DNA of 64,000 bases from Planctomycetota bacterium. GTDB lineage: Bacteria > Planctomycetota > Planctomycetia > Pirellulales > Pirellulaceae. Position numbers and translations under genes: made by a program. The stretch spans positions 248,001 to 312,000 of the forward strand of contig JACNKX010000038.1 of assembly GCA_014381825.1 (NCBI GenBank). Reading direction: 5' to 3'. This document shows positions 36,344 to 45,781 of the stretch, in pieces (within the stretch, counting starts at the first letter, position 1; every line of letters begins with the position of its first letter). Under the pieces are notes generated by a model. That model saw only the letters and a program-made list of their open reading frames with translations. It was not told the DNA's origin and did not search any database.

Positions 36344-37533
36344 ACGGCGGCGACACCCTCTGCCATTCGTTCGGCAGAAAACTGCTCCGCGTGCGATTTG
36401 ATCGCACGGTCGCGCAAGATAGACCAATCGAGTTCGCCTTCCACAACTCGCATCATCGATTGTGCTAGATCTGCTGCGTCGCCAGGATTTGCGAGGACAC
36501 CATTCGCACCATCATCGATCGCTTCAGGAACGCCTTCGACTCTTGTGCCAACGACGGGCACGCCTGCCGCCATCGCTTCCAACACAACCATCGGCAGGCC
36601 TTCTCCGAACAGACTCGGCAGCACAAACAAATCCATCTTGGTTAGCTCGCTTGTGACATCCTGGGTGAACCCCACCCAGTCGATATTTTCACGAAGTCCA
36701 AGCCGTTCGACATGCCAGTGGATTTCCGCTTCGTAGTCCGGCGTCTCGAACGGGCCAACGGCTCGCAGCCGAACTGAAACACCACGCTCTTTCATCAATG
36801 CGATCGACTCAAGAAGAATCTCTAATCCCTTGCGAGGTCGGAACAGCGCGACCGTGCCGACGTGCCACGTTTCAGAAGGCGGCTCTTCCGTTCGCCGACG
36901 ATCGGAAGTCGGCACTCCGTTCGGAACTACAGAGATCAGATCGGGATGATAACCTTGCAGTCGCATGTGCCGTCCAAGACTGTTTGACACGGTAATTAGC
37001 CCGGACATTTTGTACAGACTTGCCCGTTCCGTCCAGTTGTTGACTCGATTTCGCAAGCCATGTGTCGTGTCCTGCGACGTTGGGCTGTGGACATGATAAA
37101 TCATCGGCACTTTCGCCAACCACGCAGCGACTCGTCCGACCGCTGCGCTTCGCGGAGTATGAGCGTGAACTAAAGAGAATCCTTCAGCGAGAATGATCTG
37201 ACTCAACTTACGGGCGACCCGAACATCCCAGCGGCCCGCCATCGGAACTTCATAGATCGGTGAGTCCTGGTGGTGGCGTTTCTCCCCAAACTTTCCAGGC
37301 TTCACGCACGCGAAAGCCGCTTGATAGCCGAACACCGGCAAATGCTGGCCGAGAAGATCTTGCACACGTTCCGCTCCCGAGTAGTGCTCGCCGTTGATCA
37401 CGTGCATGACCCGCGTAACCACCCTAGCAGAGGCAGCACATGCTAGTGCTGGTGTGAAATCTCCGGTTACAGCGTCGGAGAGTTCGGCACACTCCGTCGA
37501 TGATTCAGTTGGCTGTAAGGTCTCTGCGGTCAT
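36307..37533 (-). CDS. Glycosyltransferase family 4 protein
   Basis: A 408-residue GT-B enzyme. After about 40 poorly ordered residues the acceptor half begins VTRVMHVINGEHYSGAER, followed by LVHAHTPRSAAVGRVAA and YHVHSPTSQD. The donor half has GTVALFRPRKGLEILLES, IDWVGFTQDVTSEL and the nucleotide-sugar block GEGLPMVVLEAMAAGVPVV. It is distinct from the other GT4 at 22.5 kb. It likely builds a surface glycan. Its coding end overlaps the methyltransferase gene by 37 bp, so the two transcripts must run into each other. Confidence 0.93.
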   Translation of the reverse strand: MTAETLQPTESSTECAELSDAVTGDFTPALACAASARVVTRVMHVINGEHYSGAERVQDLLGQHLPVFGYQAAFACVKPGKFGEKRHHQDSPIYEVPMAGRWDVRVARKLSQIILAEGFSLVHAHTPRSAAVGRVAAWLAKVPMIYHVHSPTSQDTTHGLRNRVNNWTERASLYKMSGLITVSNSLGRHMRLQGYHPDLISVVPNGVPTSDRRRTEEPPSETWHVGTVALFRPRKGLEILLESIALMKERGVSVRLRAVGPFETPDYEAEIHWHVERLGLRENIDWVGFTQDVTSELTKMDLFVLPSLFGEGLPMVVLEAMAAGVPVVGTRVEGVPEAIDDGANGVLANPGDAADLAQSMMRVVEGELDWSILRDRAIKSHAEQFSAERMAEGVAAVYDRVLEATRVK

Positions 37534-37760
37534 GACGGATATTTCCGATTATTGGGACTGAAAAGCGAGTTCAATAGGCCGCCTGCGTTGCTGCGCGCCA
37601 GCCTCCCGCAGCTCTTCCCAAGGGTACGTCACGGATTCTGATGATCGAATTCGCATTGACTCGATCGCATCGCTTTCCTAGTGTCCCGCGTTGCTCATTT
37701 GACCCACGTCTCCTCGGCTTCGAGTTCTAAGTTGAAGCTAGGTCGATCAGTACGCTCAGG

Positions 37761-38519
37761 ATGCGGATGAGAATCTCGCTAGTCTTTGCTTGTTTACTTC
37801 TCAACGCTGTTACTGTCAGCGCGCAGGAGTCAGCCGCGATCCAGCTGTTATCGACAGCTAGAGTCAGCGACCGGTTTCGGCGTGAGACGAAGACTGCCGG
37901 CCAGTCGGTTCCGCCAGTCGTTTGGAAGACGCTCGGTGACGCCGGATGGAAGGTGCAACTCGCCGAATTTGTCGTCGATGCCGCGCCCTCGCTGCGCGGC
38001 GTGCGGCCTCCTGGTTGGCCGCGTCATCTCACTTGGGACAATAGTGACGCAATTCATCTTCCCAAATCCAAGCTGCTCGTACTCGCCGAAAAACGTCGCA
38101 ATCGAACCGGCAAGATCGTTCCCAGTTCGCGAGTTGCGGGAGTTCTCCGCCACGAGATCGGTCATGCTTTCGATATGGCCGCTGGGTCCTCGGGGCAGAA
38201 GTTGTCAGCATCGCCTCAGTTCGTGCGTGCTTATCAACAAGACACGTCACGCATAGTACCGTCACATCGGGAATCGCTCGGGTACTACTTGCAGGGCAAC
38301 CGAATCGGATTGGAGGAGACGTTTGCTGAAGCGTTCGCGGTAAGTCTTGGCGGAGGGTCGAGTGACATTGAAGCGACAGCTTTCGAGTCGCACTTTTCAC
38401 AGGTGATGGCTTACACCCAAAAATCGATTGTGGCGCCCAATGCTCCGAGCGTGCTAGACCCTCCATCGCGAGTCACAACGAGTACGCCGCTTCGCCGTCG
38501 CCTTATTCGCAAACGATAG
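37761..38519 (+). CDS. Secreted HEXXH zinc-metallopeptidase-like protein
   Basis: A 252-residue protein with a signal peptide (RISLVFACLLLNAVTVSAQ). The zinc motif HEIGH is at residues 131-135, followed by AFDMA, and downstream comes LEETFAEAFA with Glu190 as a likely third ligand. The spacing of about 55 residues and a preceding Tyr pair (LGYYLQ) resemble the anthrax lethal factor-type catalytic fold; this is structural guessing. The C-terminus (residues 225-252) is basic and unstructured. A second ATG two codons later is possible. Its last 17 bp overlap the convergent dus gene. Role unknown, perhaps cell-wall or matrix protein processing. Confidence 0.7.
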   Translation: MRMRISLVFACLLLNAVTVSAQESAAIQLLSTARVSDRFRRETKTAGQSVPPVVWKTLGDAGWKVQLAEFVVDAAPSLRGVRPPGWPRHLTWDNSDAIHLPKSKLLVLAEKRRNRTGKIVPSSRVAGVLRHEIGHAFDMAAGSSGQKLSASPQFVRAYQQDTSRIVPSHRESLGYYLQGNRIGLEETFAEAFAVSLGGGSSDIEATAFESHFSQVMAYTQKSIVAPNAPSVLDPPSRVTTSTPLRRRLIRKR

Positions 38520-39594
38520 CCGACGTCTCCGGCGACGAATTACAGCTGTCCTGCGATCTGTGAAGCGTTGGATCGGGATGCACGCCGTCTAAATCATCTG
38601 AGTACCACGCATTGAGTACTGATTCCCAGTCTTCGCGGCAAGCTACCTTTGCGAATGCGGCTCGGACTTCGTCGTGATGCGGATGCATCGCCGAGTATTT
38701 GATTCCAAACTTTCGCATCATCGTCCCGCATCGCCGCCCCTCGTATAGCTCTTCTGCGAGGCGATAGTGCTCCAGGATTACTTCGCGTTGTGCGAATAAG
38801 CCGGGTGGCGCGGGAAGTGGTTCGTTTGCCGCAAGTGCCCGAGCTTGATCGAAGATCCAGGGATTGCCGATCGCACCGCGAGCCACCGTGACACCGTCGA
38901 CCCCTGTCTGAGCGATCATGTCGAGGCAATCTTGTGCCGTGAATAGATCGCCACTGCCGAGAATGATATTCTCGCCAGCGAACTGTTTGACTTCGTTGAG
39001 GAACTCCCAGCGGCTTGGCCCGACGTATCGTTGCTTTACCGTTCTCCCATGTACAGTGATCGCGGCCACACCGATGTCGAACGCACCTTTGAGTATGCGG
39101 AAAAAGTTATCACGACTTGCCACCGTATCGTCGACACCGCGCCGCATCTTCACCGTGACGGGGATGTTGGCGGGAACGGCATCGCGGGTCTGCTGAATAA
39201 TGGCCAGGGCGACATCCGGCTGACCAAGATGAAAGCCGCCTCGGCAGCGACCGAGTACTTTCTTGACCGGACACCCAAAGTTGATGTCAATAATGTCAAA
39301 GCCAGACTCGACAAGTTTCATCGCGCCGGCTGCAAATTGTTCAGGCTCGGCACCCATCAACTGACCGCCTACCGGATGCTCCTCGTCACTGACGTGGAGA
39401 AAGTGTTGGGTCCGTTTCCGTTGCTTGATCGCTACCAGAAACTGATCGAGCATCACCTCGCATATGGCGTAGCTCGCTCCGTGACGTCGCGCGATAACTC
39501 GCATCGGCCAATCACTGTACCCCGACAGAGCCGCCTGAACGACGGGGAAGCCGATCTTCACGTCGCCAATGTGGAGGTTCTTCAGTGGACCCAT
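38503..39594 (-). CDS. tRNA-dihydrouridine synthase (Dus family)
   Basis: A 363-residue FMN-dependent dihydrouridine synthase reducing uridines in tRNA. It begins PVVQAALSGYSDWPMR, has INFGCPVKKV with the catalytic Cys108, VTVKMRRGVDD, ITVHGRTVKQRYVGPSRW, LGSGDLFTAQDC and VARGAIGNPWIFDQA, all in family order. The helical RNA-binding C-terminal part has REVILEHYRLAEELYEG. A Ser/Cys-rich tail of about 25 residues is beyond the family end and overlaps the convergent HEXXH gene. Which uridine it modifies is not predictable. Confidence 0.93.
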   Translation of the reverse strand: MGPLKNLHIGDVKIGFPVVQAALSGYSDWPMRVIARRHGASYAICEVMLDQFLVAIKQRKRTQHFLHVSDEEHPVGGQLMGAEPEQFAAGAMKLVESGFDIIDINFGCPVKKVLGRCRGGFHLGQPDVALAIIQQTRDAVPANIPVTVKMRRGVDDTVASRDNFFRILKGAFDIGVAAITVHGRTVKQRYVGPSRWEFLNEVKQFAGENIILGSGDLFTAQDCLDMIAQTGVDGVTVARGAIGNPWIFDQARALAANEPLPAPPGLFAQREVILEHYRLAEELYEGRRCGTMMRKFGIKYSAMHPHHDEVRAAFAKVACREDWESVLNAWYSDDLDGVHPDPTLHRSQDSCNSSPETSAIVCE

Positions 39595-39709
39595 TACTTC
39601 GTCTTTTGAGCCGTAGGCAACCGCCTCGCGATCCTCTGGCGATCGCTAACTTCGCACGGTTGGTTTCACGGCAAAACCGGAGGCTTGCGGCTACGGCGGA
39701 ACATACAGC

Positions 39710-42700
39710 CTACTTTCGAGTCACTTCTATCGCGGCGATCGTCGGCAACGCCTTCCCATGTGACACAAGTTCAATGACAAGGTTATTGTCAACCGCGACG
39801 TCCTCAAATGTGCGGACGAGCGCCCGACTCACGGCACCCGTTTCATCAATGACGTCAACCTTCTCAGCAACGGTCTCGCCTTGCAGTTTGATATCGAACA
39901 CTGCCTCGCCGGGGCCGCAGTCTTCAATCTGAGCAAAATGAAGCTTTACAGCATAGGTGGCCGGTTTGTCTTTCTCGTCAACAAGGGGAAGCTCGCATCG
40001 CGAGAGTCCACGCGCACCGCTGCTCAGTACCCATGGCGTGTTCGCGTTCTCGATTTGGACGGCTTCGCTGTTGTAGTTATAGTAGCCGCCGCCGTTGGCC
40101 AATGTCGGCTTGATATCGAACGTGTACTCAAGACGACCAACCGTTTTCGGCCGCGGATAGGCGAGCCAAAGTGTCCCGAAGGTATCGCGGCGATCGCCGG
40201 GCGCGCCGAGGTTTATCGCCAATTGCTTCACAGGCGTTGCACTTCCCGCGAGACTAGCAATTTTCCAAGTGTCGGCATCTTGCCGCGGCTCCATGACCAC
40301 CGTTGCGGCGATCGAGAATTGGCAAACACAACCGGCACTTGCTTCGGGAACCATCAACAATCCGTTACCAGGAATCGCGTTCACCCAGCAACCCATTCTC
40401 TGGCCAGCAAAATGGCTGACGCCACTGTCCGAGTAAAGATCGTAGTAGCCGGTGAATCCACTTCGAAAGAACAGCGTGTTGGGCGTTGCTGTGATCATCC
40501 CGCAATGATGGCCCGGGCGGCTGAACTGCCAAGTCGTTTCCTCACCTGTAATCGGGTGCTCGCGTTGCTTCTCTTCGCCCGTGTGTAAGGCGAACGACCA
40601 AGGCTCGGCAATGATCTGATCTTCAACGACGATTGGCCGATGACGATAGTTGGCATCTTTTGACCAAAGTTTCTCGCCTGTCGTGGAATCGAGAACGAGT
40701 AATCGGCGGCGACTGAATTGTCCGGAGAGGAACTGACGCCAGTAATGGCCATTCGCGTTAGCTCCACAGATCAGCACGTGTCCATTTTGGTAGATGAGCG
40801 TCAACTGCCCGCCACCGATTCCGACATAGCTGCAATCCGTGACGTCGACTGCCTCCGACCATTGCACTTTGCCGCTATCAATATCGACAGCCACGGCGAG
40901 ACGAAGATCGAGGGCCTTGAGTTCAGCTTCCTTCTTCTTGGCTTCAGCTTCACCGAGCTTTTTCAGTTCGGTCTTATCCTGTCGCAGCAATTCGTCCCGC
41001 TGCTGCTGCGAGATAGAACTGTCGATAAAGAACGCACGATCGTCGCCGATCGCGATCGTCACATGCATGATGTTCTTGCCGCGATAAACCCATTTTCGGT
41101 CGCCGCTCTTTACGTCGACTGCGAAGATGGCGTCGGTTGTGTTCGCCACGGTGTGGCCTCGACGACGTAACGATCGCTCCAGTTCGCCACGAATCGTACT
41201 CGTCCCGAAGAGCATTCCGTCCGAGTAGCCAACATATCCCCAAACTCGTGGAATCTTGTCTTCGGACTTAGGTGTTTTGTGAACTGCTCGTACTTCGCCC
41301 GTTGCGGCATCGACTTCGGTACAAGTGTCGTCGACCGCAACAAACAAGGCGTCGTCGCTTGCGGCGAGGTTGCTGGTTTCTTCATTATTGAAGACGCCAG
41401 TGCGTATCGCTCCAGGGTTCTTGTACTCCCATAGATACATTCCGTTGTATGCGTCGTAGCACAAGATGCGGTCGACTCCTTGAATGAACATGCGTCCGTT
41501 CGTCGAAAGGGGTGCGGCAGCAGCTTCGTGTCGATTGACCATCGGGGCGGGCCCAGGGTCGCCGTACCAGAGTACTCCCATTCCACCTTTGACGCGGTAG
41601 TCGTTGCTTGTTGAAGTGTTTGCCACGTTGCCGTACTGATGTGACCAGTCGCCGACTCCGGGGAGCTTGCCACGCGTCAAGCTGGCGAACGTGCCTGCAC
41701 CTACAATCGCGTCGTCTGGAGCTAGGCTGAGATCAGCCAACCAGCCTCGCAGCTTCTCGCTGCTGATCTTCGAGGCACCAGGGGCAGATTTAGGAGCACC
41801 TAAGCAGATCTTGCCGCCGCAAGGCTTGATGCTTCGCGCAATCTCCGTTGCACGCGAAGGTAATTCACCAGTCAGCAACAGCGAATCCGAAACGACTAAG
41901 TTGGCGAAGTAATTCGAGAAAGGCAGCTTGTTCGGATCGCCATCGACGATCGTAACTCTGTGCCCGTACGCCCCGGCACGATCGAGTGCCCGCCGCGACT
42001 CGTCAGCTTTCTGTGCATCTTGTTCGATCGCATAGATTTGGAGGTCGGTGCGCCGTGCGAGTTCATATGCCAGGCGGCCTTTCTCGCTACCGAGTACTAG
42101 ACAGAAGCCGCGAGTCTCGCCCGTCTGGCGGATGATTTCATCAGCTGCGGTCGCGTACATCTCCGTGAGCTTGTCTTTCGCATAGGGTTCGGCGATGTAC
42201 TCTTTCGGGAACTTGCCCGGAACGGCATCGCTTTTGGCACCAAAGCCGTAGATGTTACCTTTGTCCGTACTGGCGAAGACGATTCCGCCACTCACCGCAA
42301 GTGAGCTTACGTCGCCATCCACTTCCTTCGTCCAGAGCGGTTTTCCCGTCTCGGCGTTGTAGGCCGCAACTTCATTCTCGCCACCGACGACAACGGTTCC
42401 GCCCGCATAGACAAGCGAAGAGGCAAGCGGTGTATCGACGTTCCAAAGCGTTCCGACTTTGGACAACTCGGCAATCTTCGCTTCAAGTTCATCGGCCTGC
42501 GTGCGGTATTCGTCCGCCTTCATTTTCGAGCGATTGCGATTCAGCGTGTAGAGCTTCATATTTGCCGCCTGTCGTTCGGCCGTTGCTTTCACGTGCTCCG
42601 GTCGGTTCATTGCGACGAGTTGAGTGCCCGTTGCGACGAAGCCTCGGTCCTTGGCGATTGTCAACTGCCGCCCGTTGATCCACGCATGCCCGGTCCCGCC

Positions 42701-43615
42701 GCTCTTTTGGTCCATCGCCAGAAAGTGATGTGGCCCAGCGGAGTAGATTTGTCCGTCCGCCAACAAAGCTTTGGTTCCGCCCACAACGCCACCGGCCGTC
42801 GATCGCCAACTGTGGTTACGGTGATGGATTTCCTCGCCCGTTTTTCGATCAAACGCCGCCGGTAGCATTCGACCAGAAGGGACCACTAAGAACTCGTCGT
42901 TCGCAAGCAAGTATCCCTGCGGCGACAGCGGATTGCGGCCCGCGTCTTCGGAGCTGATGTGATCGTTCTTCCAAATGACGCTGCCAGTTTCAGCATCGAC
43001 TGCGTAAAGATACACGGTCTCATGTGGGAACACTCCAGCTCCGAAATAGGCGAGCCCGTCGTGAATCAGAATTCCCGTGCGAAGCGGCCAGCGCGAAATC
43101 ATCTCGCCACGAGCTAACAAACGCTCGTCAGACGTTCCAGCGCGGACCTTCCAAACGAGATCGCCATCGACCGCATTGAGGCAGTACGCGTACCCGTCAT
43201 CCGAGCCGACATACACTTTGCCCTTCCAAACCGTCGGTGCCAAACGGATCGCGCCATCCGTGAACACGGACCACACAGGTTCGCCCGTCTTGGCGTTCAT
43301 GCAATAGATTTTGTTGTCGACCGGAGAGCCAAAGTAGACAAGGTCGTTCGCCACGACGACATCGATCGCTTGATCAAACGCAACGCGATGCCGCATGATC
43401 TTACCTTCGATCGCCTCGCTGCGCGGGCCAGCCCATGCCATCTCAGGGGGAGCGGGAGTCGAGTAGGTCCACTTCAGTTCGACTTCCGCCGCCAACTTGT
43501 CAGAGGTCGCGCCGACGCGACCGTTGCCATTAAGATGCGAGGGCCAATCAGCAGCATTGCCGTTCGTAATGCCTGCGCATAGTAGAGCGAGAGTGAGAAT
43601 GAGGGTTGACTTCAT
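39710..43615 (-). CDS. Secreted beta-propeller with methyltransferase-like insert
   Basis: A 1301-residue exported protein (signal MKSTLILTLALLCAGITNGNA). The first PQQ-like propeller (about 25-480) has blades such as CMNAKTGEPVWSV and YNAETGKPLWTKEVDG. A class I methyltransferase-like domain (about 485-605) follows, with FCLVLGSEKGRLAYELARR, IYAIEQDAQKADESRRAL and IVDGDPNKLPFSNYFANLVV. The propeller then resumes (about 640-1130), and a malectin-like sandwich closes it (KLHFAQIEDCGPGEAVFDIK, ending PTIAAIEVTRK). AGGT lies about 7 bp before the ATG. SAM is not expected in the periplasm, so the insert may bind something else or be a relic. Confidence 0.85.
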   Translation of the reverse strand: MKSTLILTLALLCAGITNGNAADWPSHLNGNGRVGATSDKLAAEVELKWTYSTPAPPEMAWAGPRSEAIEGKIMRHRVAFDQAIDVVVANDLVYFGSPVDNKIYCMNAKTGEPVWSVFTDGAIRLAPTVWKGKVYVGSDDGYAYCLNAVDGDLVWKVRAGTSDERLLARGEMISRWPLRTGILIHDGLAYFGAGVFPHETVYLYAVDAETGSVIWKNDHISSEDAGRNPLSPQGYLLANDEFLVVPSGRMLPAAFDRKTGEEIHHRNHSWRSTAGGVVGGTKALLADGQIYSAGPHHFLAMDQKSGGTGHAWINGRQLTIAKDRGFVATGTQLVAMNRPEHVKATAERQAANMKLYTLNRNRSKMKADEYRTQADELEAKIAELSKVGTLWNVDTPLASSLVYAGGTVVVGGENEVAAYNAETGKPLWTKEVDGDVSSLAVSGGIVFASTDKGNIYGFGAKSDAVPGKFPKEYIAEPYAKDKLTEMYATAADEIIRQTGETRGFCLVLGSEKGRLAYELARRTDLQIYAIEQDAQKADESRRALDRAGAYGHRVTIVDGDPNKLPFSNYFANLVVSDSLLLTGELPSRATEIARSIKPCGGKICLGAPKSAPGASKISSEKLRGWLADLSLAPDDAIVGAGTFASLTRGKLPGVGDWSHQYGNVANTSTSNDYRVKGGMGVLWYGDPGPAPMVNRHEAAAAPLSTNGRMFIQGVDRILCYDAYNGMYLWEYKNPGAIRTGVFNNEETSNLAASDDALFVAVDDTCTEVDAATGEVRAVHKTPKSEDKIPRVWGYVGYSDGMLFGTSTIRGELERSLRRRGHTVANTTDAIFAVDVKSGDRKWVYRGKNIMHVTIAIGDDRAFFIDSSISQQQRDELLRQDKTELKKLGEAEAKKKEAELKALDLRLAVAVDIDSGKVQWSEAVDVTDCSYVGIGGGQLTLIYQNGHVLICGANANGHYWRQFLSGQFSRRRLLVLDSTTGEKLWSKDANYRHRPIVVEDQIIAEPWSFALHTGEEKQREHPITGEETTWQFSRPGHHCGMITATPNTLFFRSGFTGYYDLYSDSGVSHFAGQRMGCWVNAIPGNGLLMVPEASAGCVCQFSIAATVVMEPRQDADTWKIASLAGSATPVKQLAINLGAPGDRRDTFGTLWLAYPRPKTVGRLEYTFDIKPTLANGGGYYNYNSEAVQIENANTPWVLSSGARGLSRCELPLVDEKDKPATYAVKLHFAQIEDCGPGEAVFDIKLQGETVAEKVDVIDETGAVSRALVRTFEDVAVDNNLVIELVSHGKALPTIAAIEVTRK

Positions 43616-43770
43616 GGTGGGACCTAAGCAAGGGTGGGGTGAGGCTGGACGATTGGGGCGAATCCATTGAATCCAGTTTCATTGTATCCGAATACGTATG
43701 CACGAGTAAAATCCCACAAAACTCTTCCCACAAAACATGTGCCGCGTGCGAAGATCGAGAGTACTCGGCC

Positions 43771-45714
43771 CTATCCTTCGCCAGCCTGAGAATTCGGCAT
43801 CCACCGAATGTTGCCATATTCGCCGATGATCGCGCCCTCGACGCGTCCATCGATCCAGATCGATTGAGCACTTTCGACGTGTAGGTTCCCCTGGATTACC
43901 GCGTCCGGATGGATGCGGATTACCTGCGCCCTGACGGTAAGAGGCCCTCGCACCAGGCCATACAGCTCGACGGATTGCGCGACGATCGCGACTTCAGCGT
44001 GGACGTTCGCATACAGTTCCACACCTTGGCCGAGGAACACTGTCGGCGCAGCTACGGTGCGGTTAACGACAATCCGTTGTTGTTCGATCCGTCTGTAACC
44101 TTTTCGTACATATTCACTGGCAAACTCGTCGGCCTCTGGGCTCCGAAATCGATAGCCGTTGTGATTCAATTTGCGGCTGATGCCCGAGACCACGACGTTG
44201 CTCAATGGCTCTACATCGGGATGGGCTTCGGGTAGTGCAATCCACTCGCCAGAAACGATCTTCCCGTCATGGCTGTTTCCGGAAAGATCTGAAACGGTGT
44301 CGCCATCGCCAGTCGTAAAGTCCAGCGCAACCAAATCGTCCGAGTTCCGTTCAAAACTTGAAGGCGGTACGAAATCCTCCTCGTACAGACACTTAGCATT
44401 GATACGCAAAGCCCTGATGTCCCCGCGAAAGTCCCCGATGTTATGAGGTAGTTTGTTCTGCCCCATCATTCTGTAATTCTTATTCAGTGGATTCCGGCCG
44501 ATCATGATGTTGCCATTGCAAGATGGCCACAAGTCGGAAGCATTGCTCTCGGTCAACACCAACGAACCATCAACAAACACGTGCACCGAAGAACTTTCAC
44601 CGCAAACCGCGATATGTCGCCACTCCGATTTGCTAATTGGCAGCGGCGATCCGAAGCCAACAACGCCGCTCAGCGTGATGTAGCGACCCTTATCTCTCTG
44701 AACCGGACCAGGAATATGCAGCAGCCACCCAACGCTACCTCCGTCATCGAGACTGACTTGATTGCCAACGATTGAGTGAGGATCCGGCGTAGGATGAAAT
44801 CGAGCCCATAGCTCGACCGTAAATTCGCGGTTGAACGAGAATAAGTCCGCAGTGTTCTCCAGCACGATTGCATCGCCCACGTCTTTTAGCCGAACAGCGA
44901 AATCGCGTTTTGGCACAGCCTCGACGGGAGCTGCGGTCGGTCGTTTGTCCTCGCCTGTCTGCGGCGTGATGCTTGGATTGACTGCAACCGGTGGCGGACT
45001 CTCGGTCACCATCGGAGCGACTGGCTCTATCGAAGCTGCCTCTACCGACTGATCGGTCTGTACGACCGCAGGTGGTTCGCGAGGTGATTCGACGATAATC
45101 GGCGGTTCCGGTTCTGTAAGTTGAGGATCGATAGCCTCAGGTAAAGGTGACTCGATCGATCGATCGTTTTGTGCATTCGGAGTTACTTCGCGAAATGACT
45201 TGGTGTTAGTCGCTGCCTGAAAGTCATCTCTTGATTCAGCCGCAGCGGGACCGTTGAACTGCCAGGCCAAGCCCACCGCGATCACAAACATCAGGAAGAT
45301 CCCTGCCGCAATCCCACCGAGGACCAGCATCACCATTGGATTCGCGACACCCGTACCCGAAGAGCTTGGTCGCGGAGGTTCAAGATTCTCGTAGCTCGGT
45401 ATCGGAGGGACATTTGCCGATAGCGACTTAGGCTTGCTCTGGTCGTGGAGCTTTGCGTCGTATGCGGACTTCTGATCCGGGGTCAGCAAGCTGGCGCGAG
45501 CGGCGGCAAGCTGGTTAAGAATGATCTGAGTCTGTTCTGATCTAGGCCCGGCCTGCATCGAACGCAAGTGCGACATCCGCTGTTCGGCGGCATGGGATAT
45601 CACGTCCCGATTTTCCTCGAATTGCCGGAGCCCGAGCAATCGATAGTGATCGGGCGGTTGTTCTTCTGGCGGGATGCCGAGCCAGACGTGGTAGGGATCA
45701 AATGAATCCGACAT
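43771..45714 (-). CDS. J-like/TM/LamG/bactofilin-like membrane protein
   Basis: A 647-residue protein with an unusual layout. Residues 5-90 (DPYHVWLGIPPEEQPPDHYR, LLGLRQFEENRD, LLTPDQKSAYDAKL) are the J-domain-like module often found beside planctomycete kinases; the HPD motif is absent. A Pro-rich linker leads to one membrane helix (126-153). Then come a Pro/Glu-rich stalk (160-270), a LamG/concanavalin-type domain (about 272-480; FTVELWARFHPTPD, WRHIAVCGESSSVHVFVDG) and a C-terminal right-handed repeat region (about 555-640; YANVHAEVAIVAQSVEL) like bactofilin. GAGG is 5 nt before the ATG. It could link a cytoplasmic chaperone-type head to an extracellular or periplasmic polymer; role unknown. 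Confidence 0.82.
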   Translation of the reverse strand: MSDSFDPYHVWLGIPPEEQPPDHYRLLGLRQFEENRDVISHAAEQRMSHLRSMQAGPRSEQTQIILNQLAAARASLLTPDQKSAYDAKLHDQSKPKSLSANVPPIPSYENLEPPRPSSSGTGVANPMVMLVLGGIAAGIFLMFVIAVGLAWQFNGPAAAESRDDFQAATNTKSFREVTPNAQNDRSIESPLPEAIDPQLTEPEPPIIVESPREPPAVVQTDQSVEAASIEPVAPMVTESPPPVAVNPSITPQTGEDKRPTAAPVEAVPKRDFAVRLKDVGDAIVLENTADLFSFNREFTVELWARFHPTPDPHSIVGNQVSLDDGGSVGWLLHIPGPVQRDKGRYITLSGVVGFGSPLPISKSEWRHIAVCGESSSVHVFVDGSLVLTESNASDLWPSCNGNIMIGRNPLNKNYRMMGQNKLPHNIGDFRGDIRALRINAKCLYEEDFVPPSSFERNSDDLVALDFTTGDGDTVSDLSGNSHDGKIVSGEWIALPEAHPDVEPLSNVVVSGISRKLNHNGYRFRSPEADEFASEYVRKGYRRIEQQRIVVNRTVAAPTVFLGQGVELYANVHAEVAIVAQSVELYGLVRGPLTVRAQVIRIHPDAVIQGNLHVESAQSIWIDGRVEGAIIGEYGNIRWMPNSQAGEG

Positions 45715-45781
45715 CTAAGCCTCGGGATGCTTCCGAAAATCGGTGTTACAGCGGGCTAACAAGAGTTCACTGTTTCGTCGC

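Noticed and set aside
39881-40588. 235-codon open frame antisense to the propeller-methyltransferase gene
   Set aside because: A shadow of the long coding frame on the other strand, without recognisable sequence.
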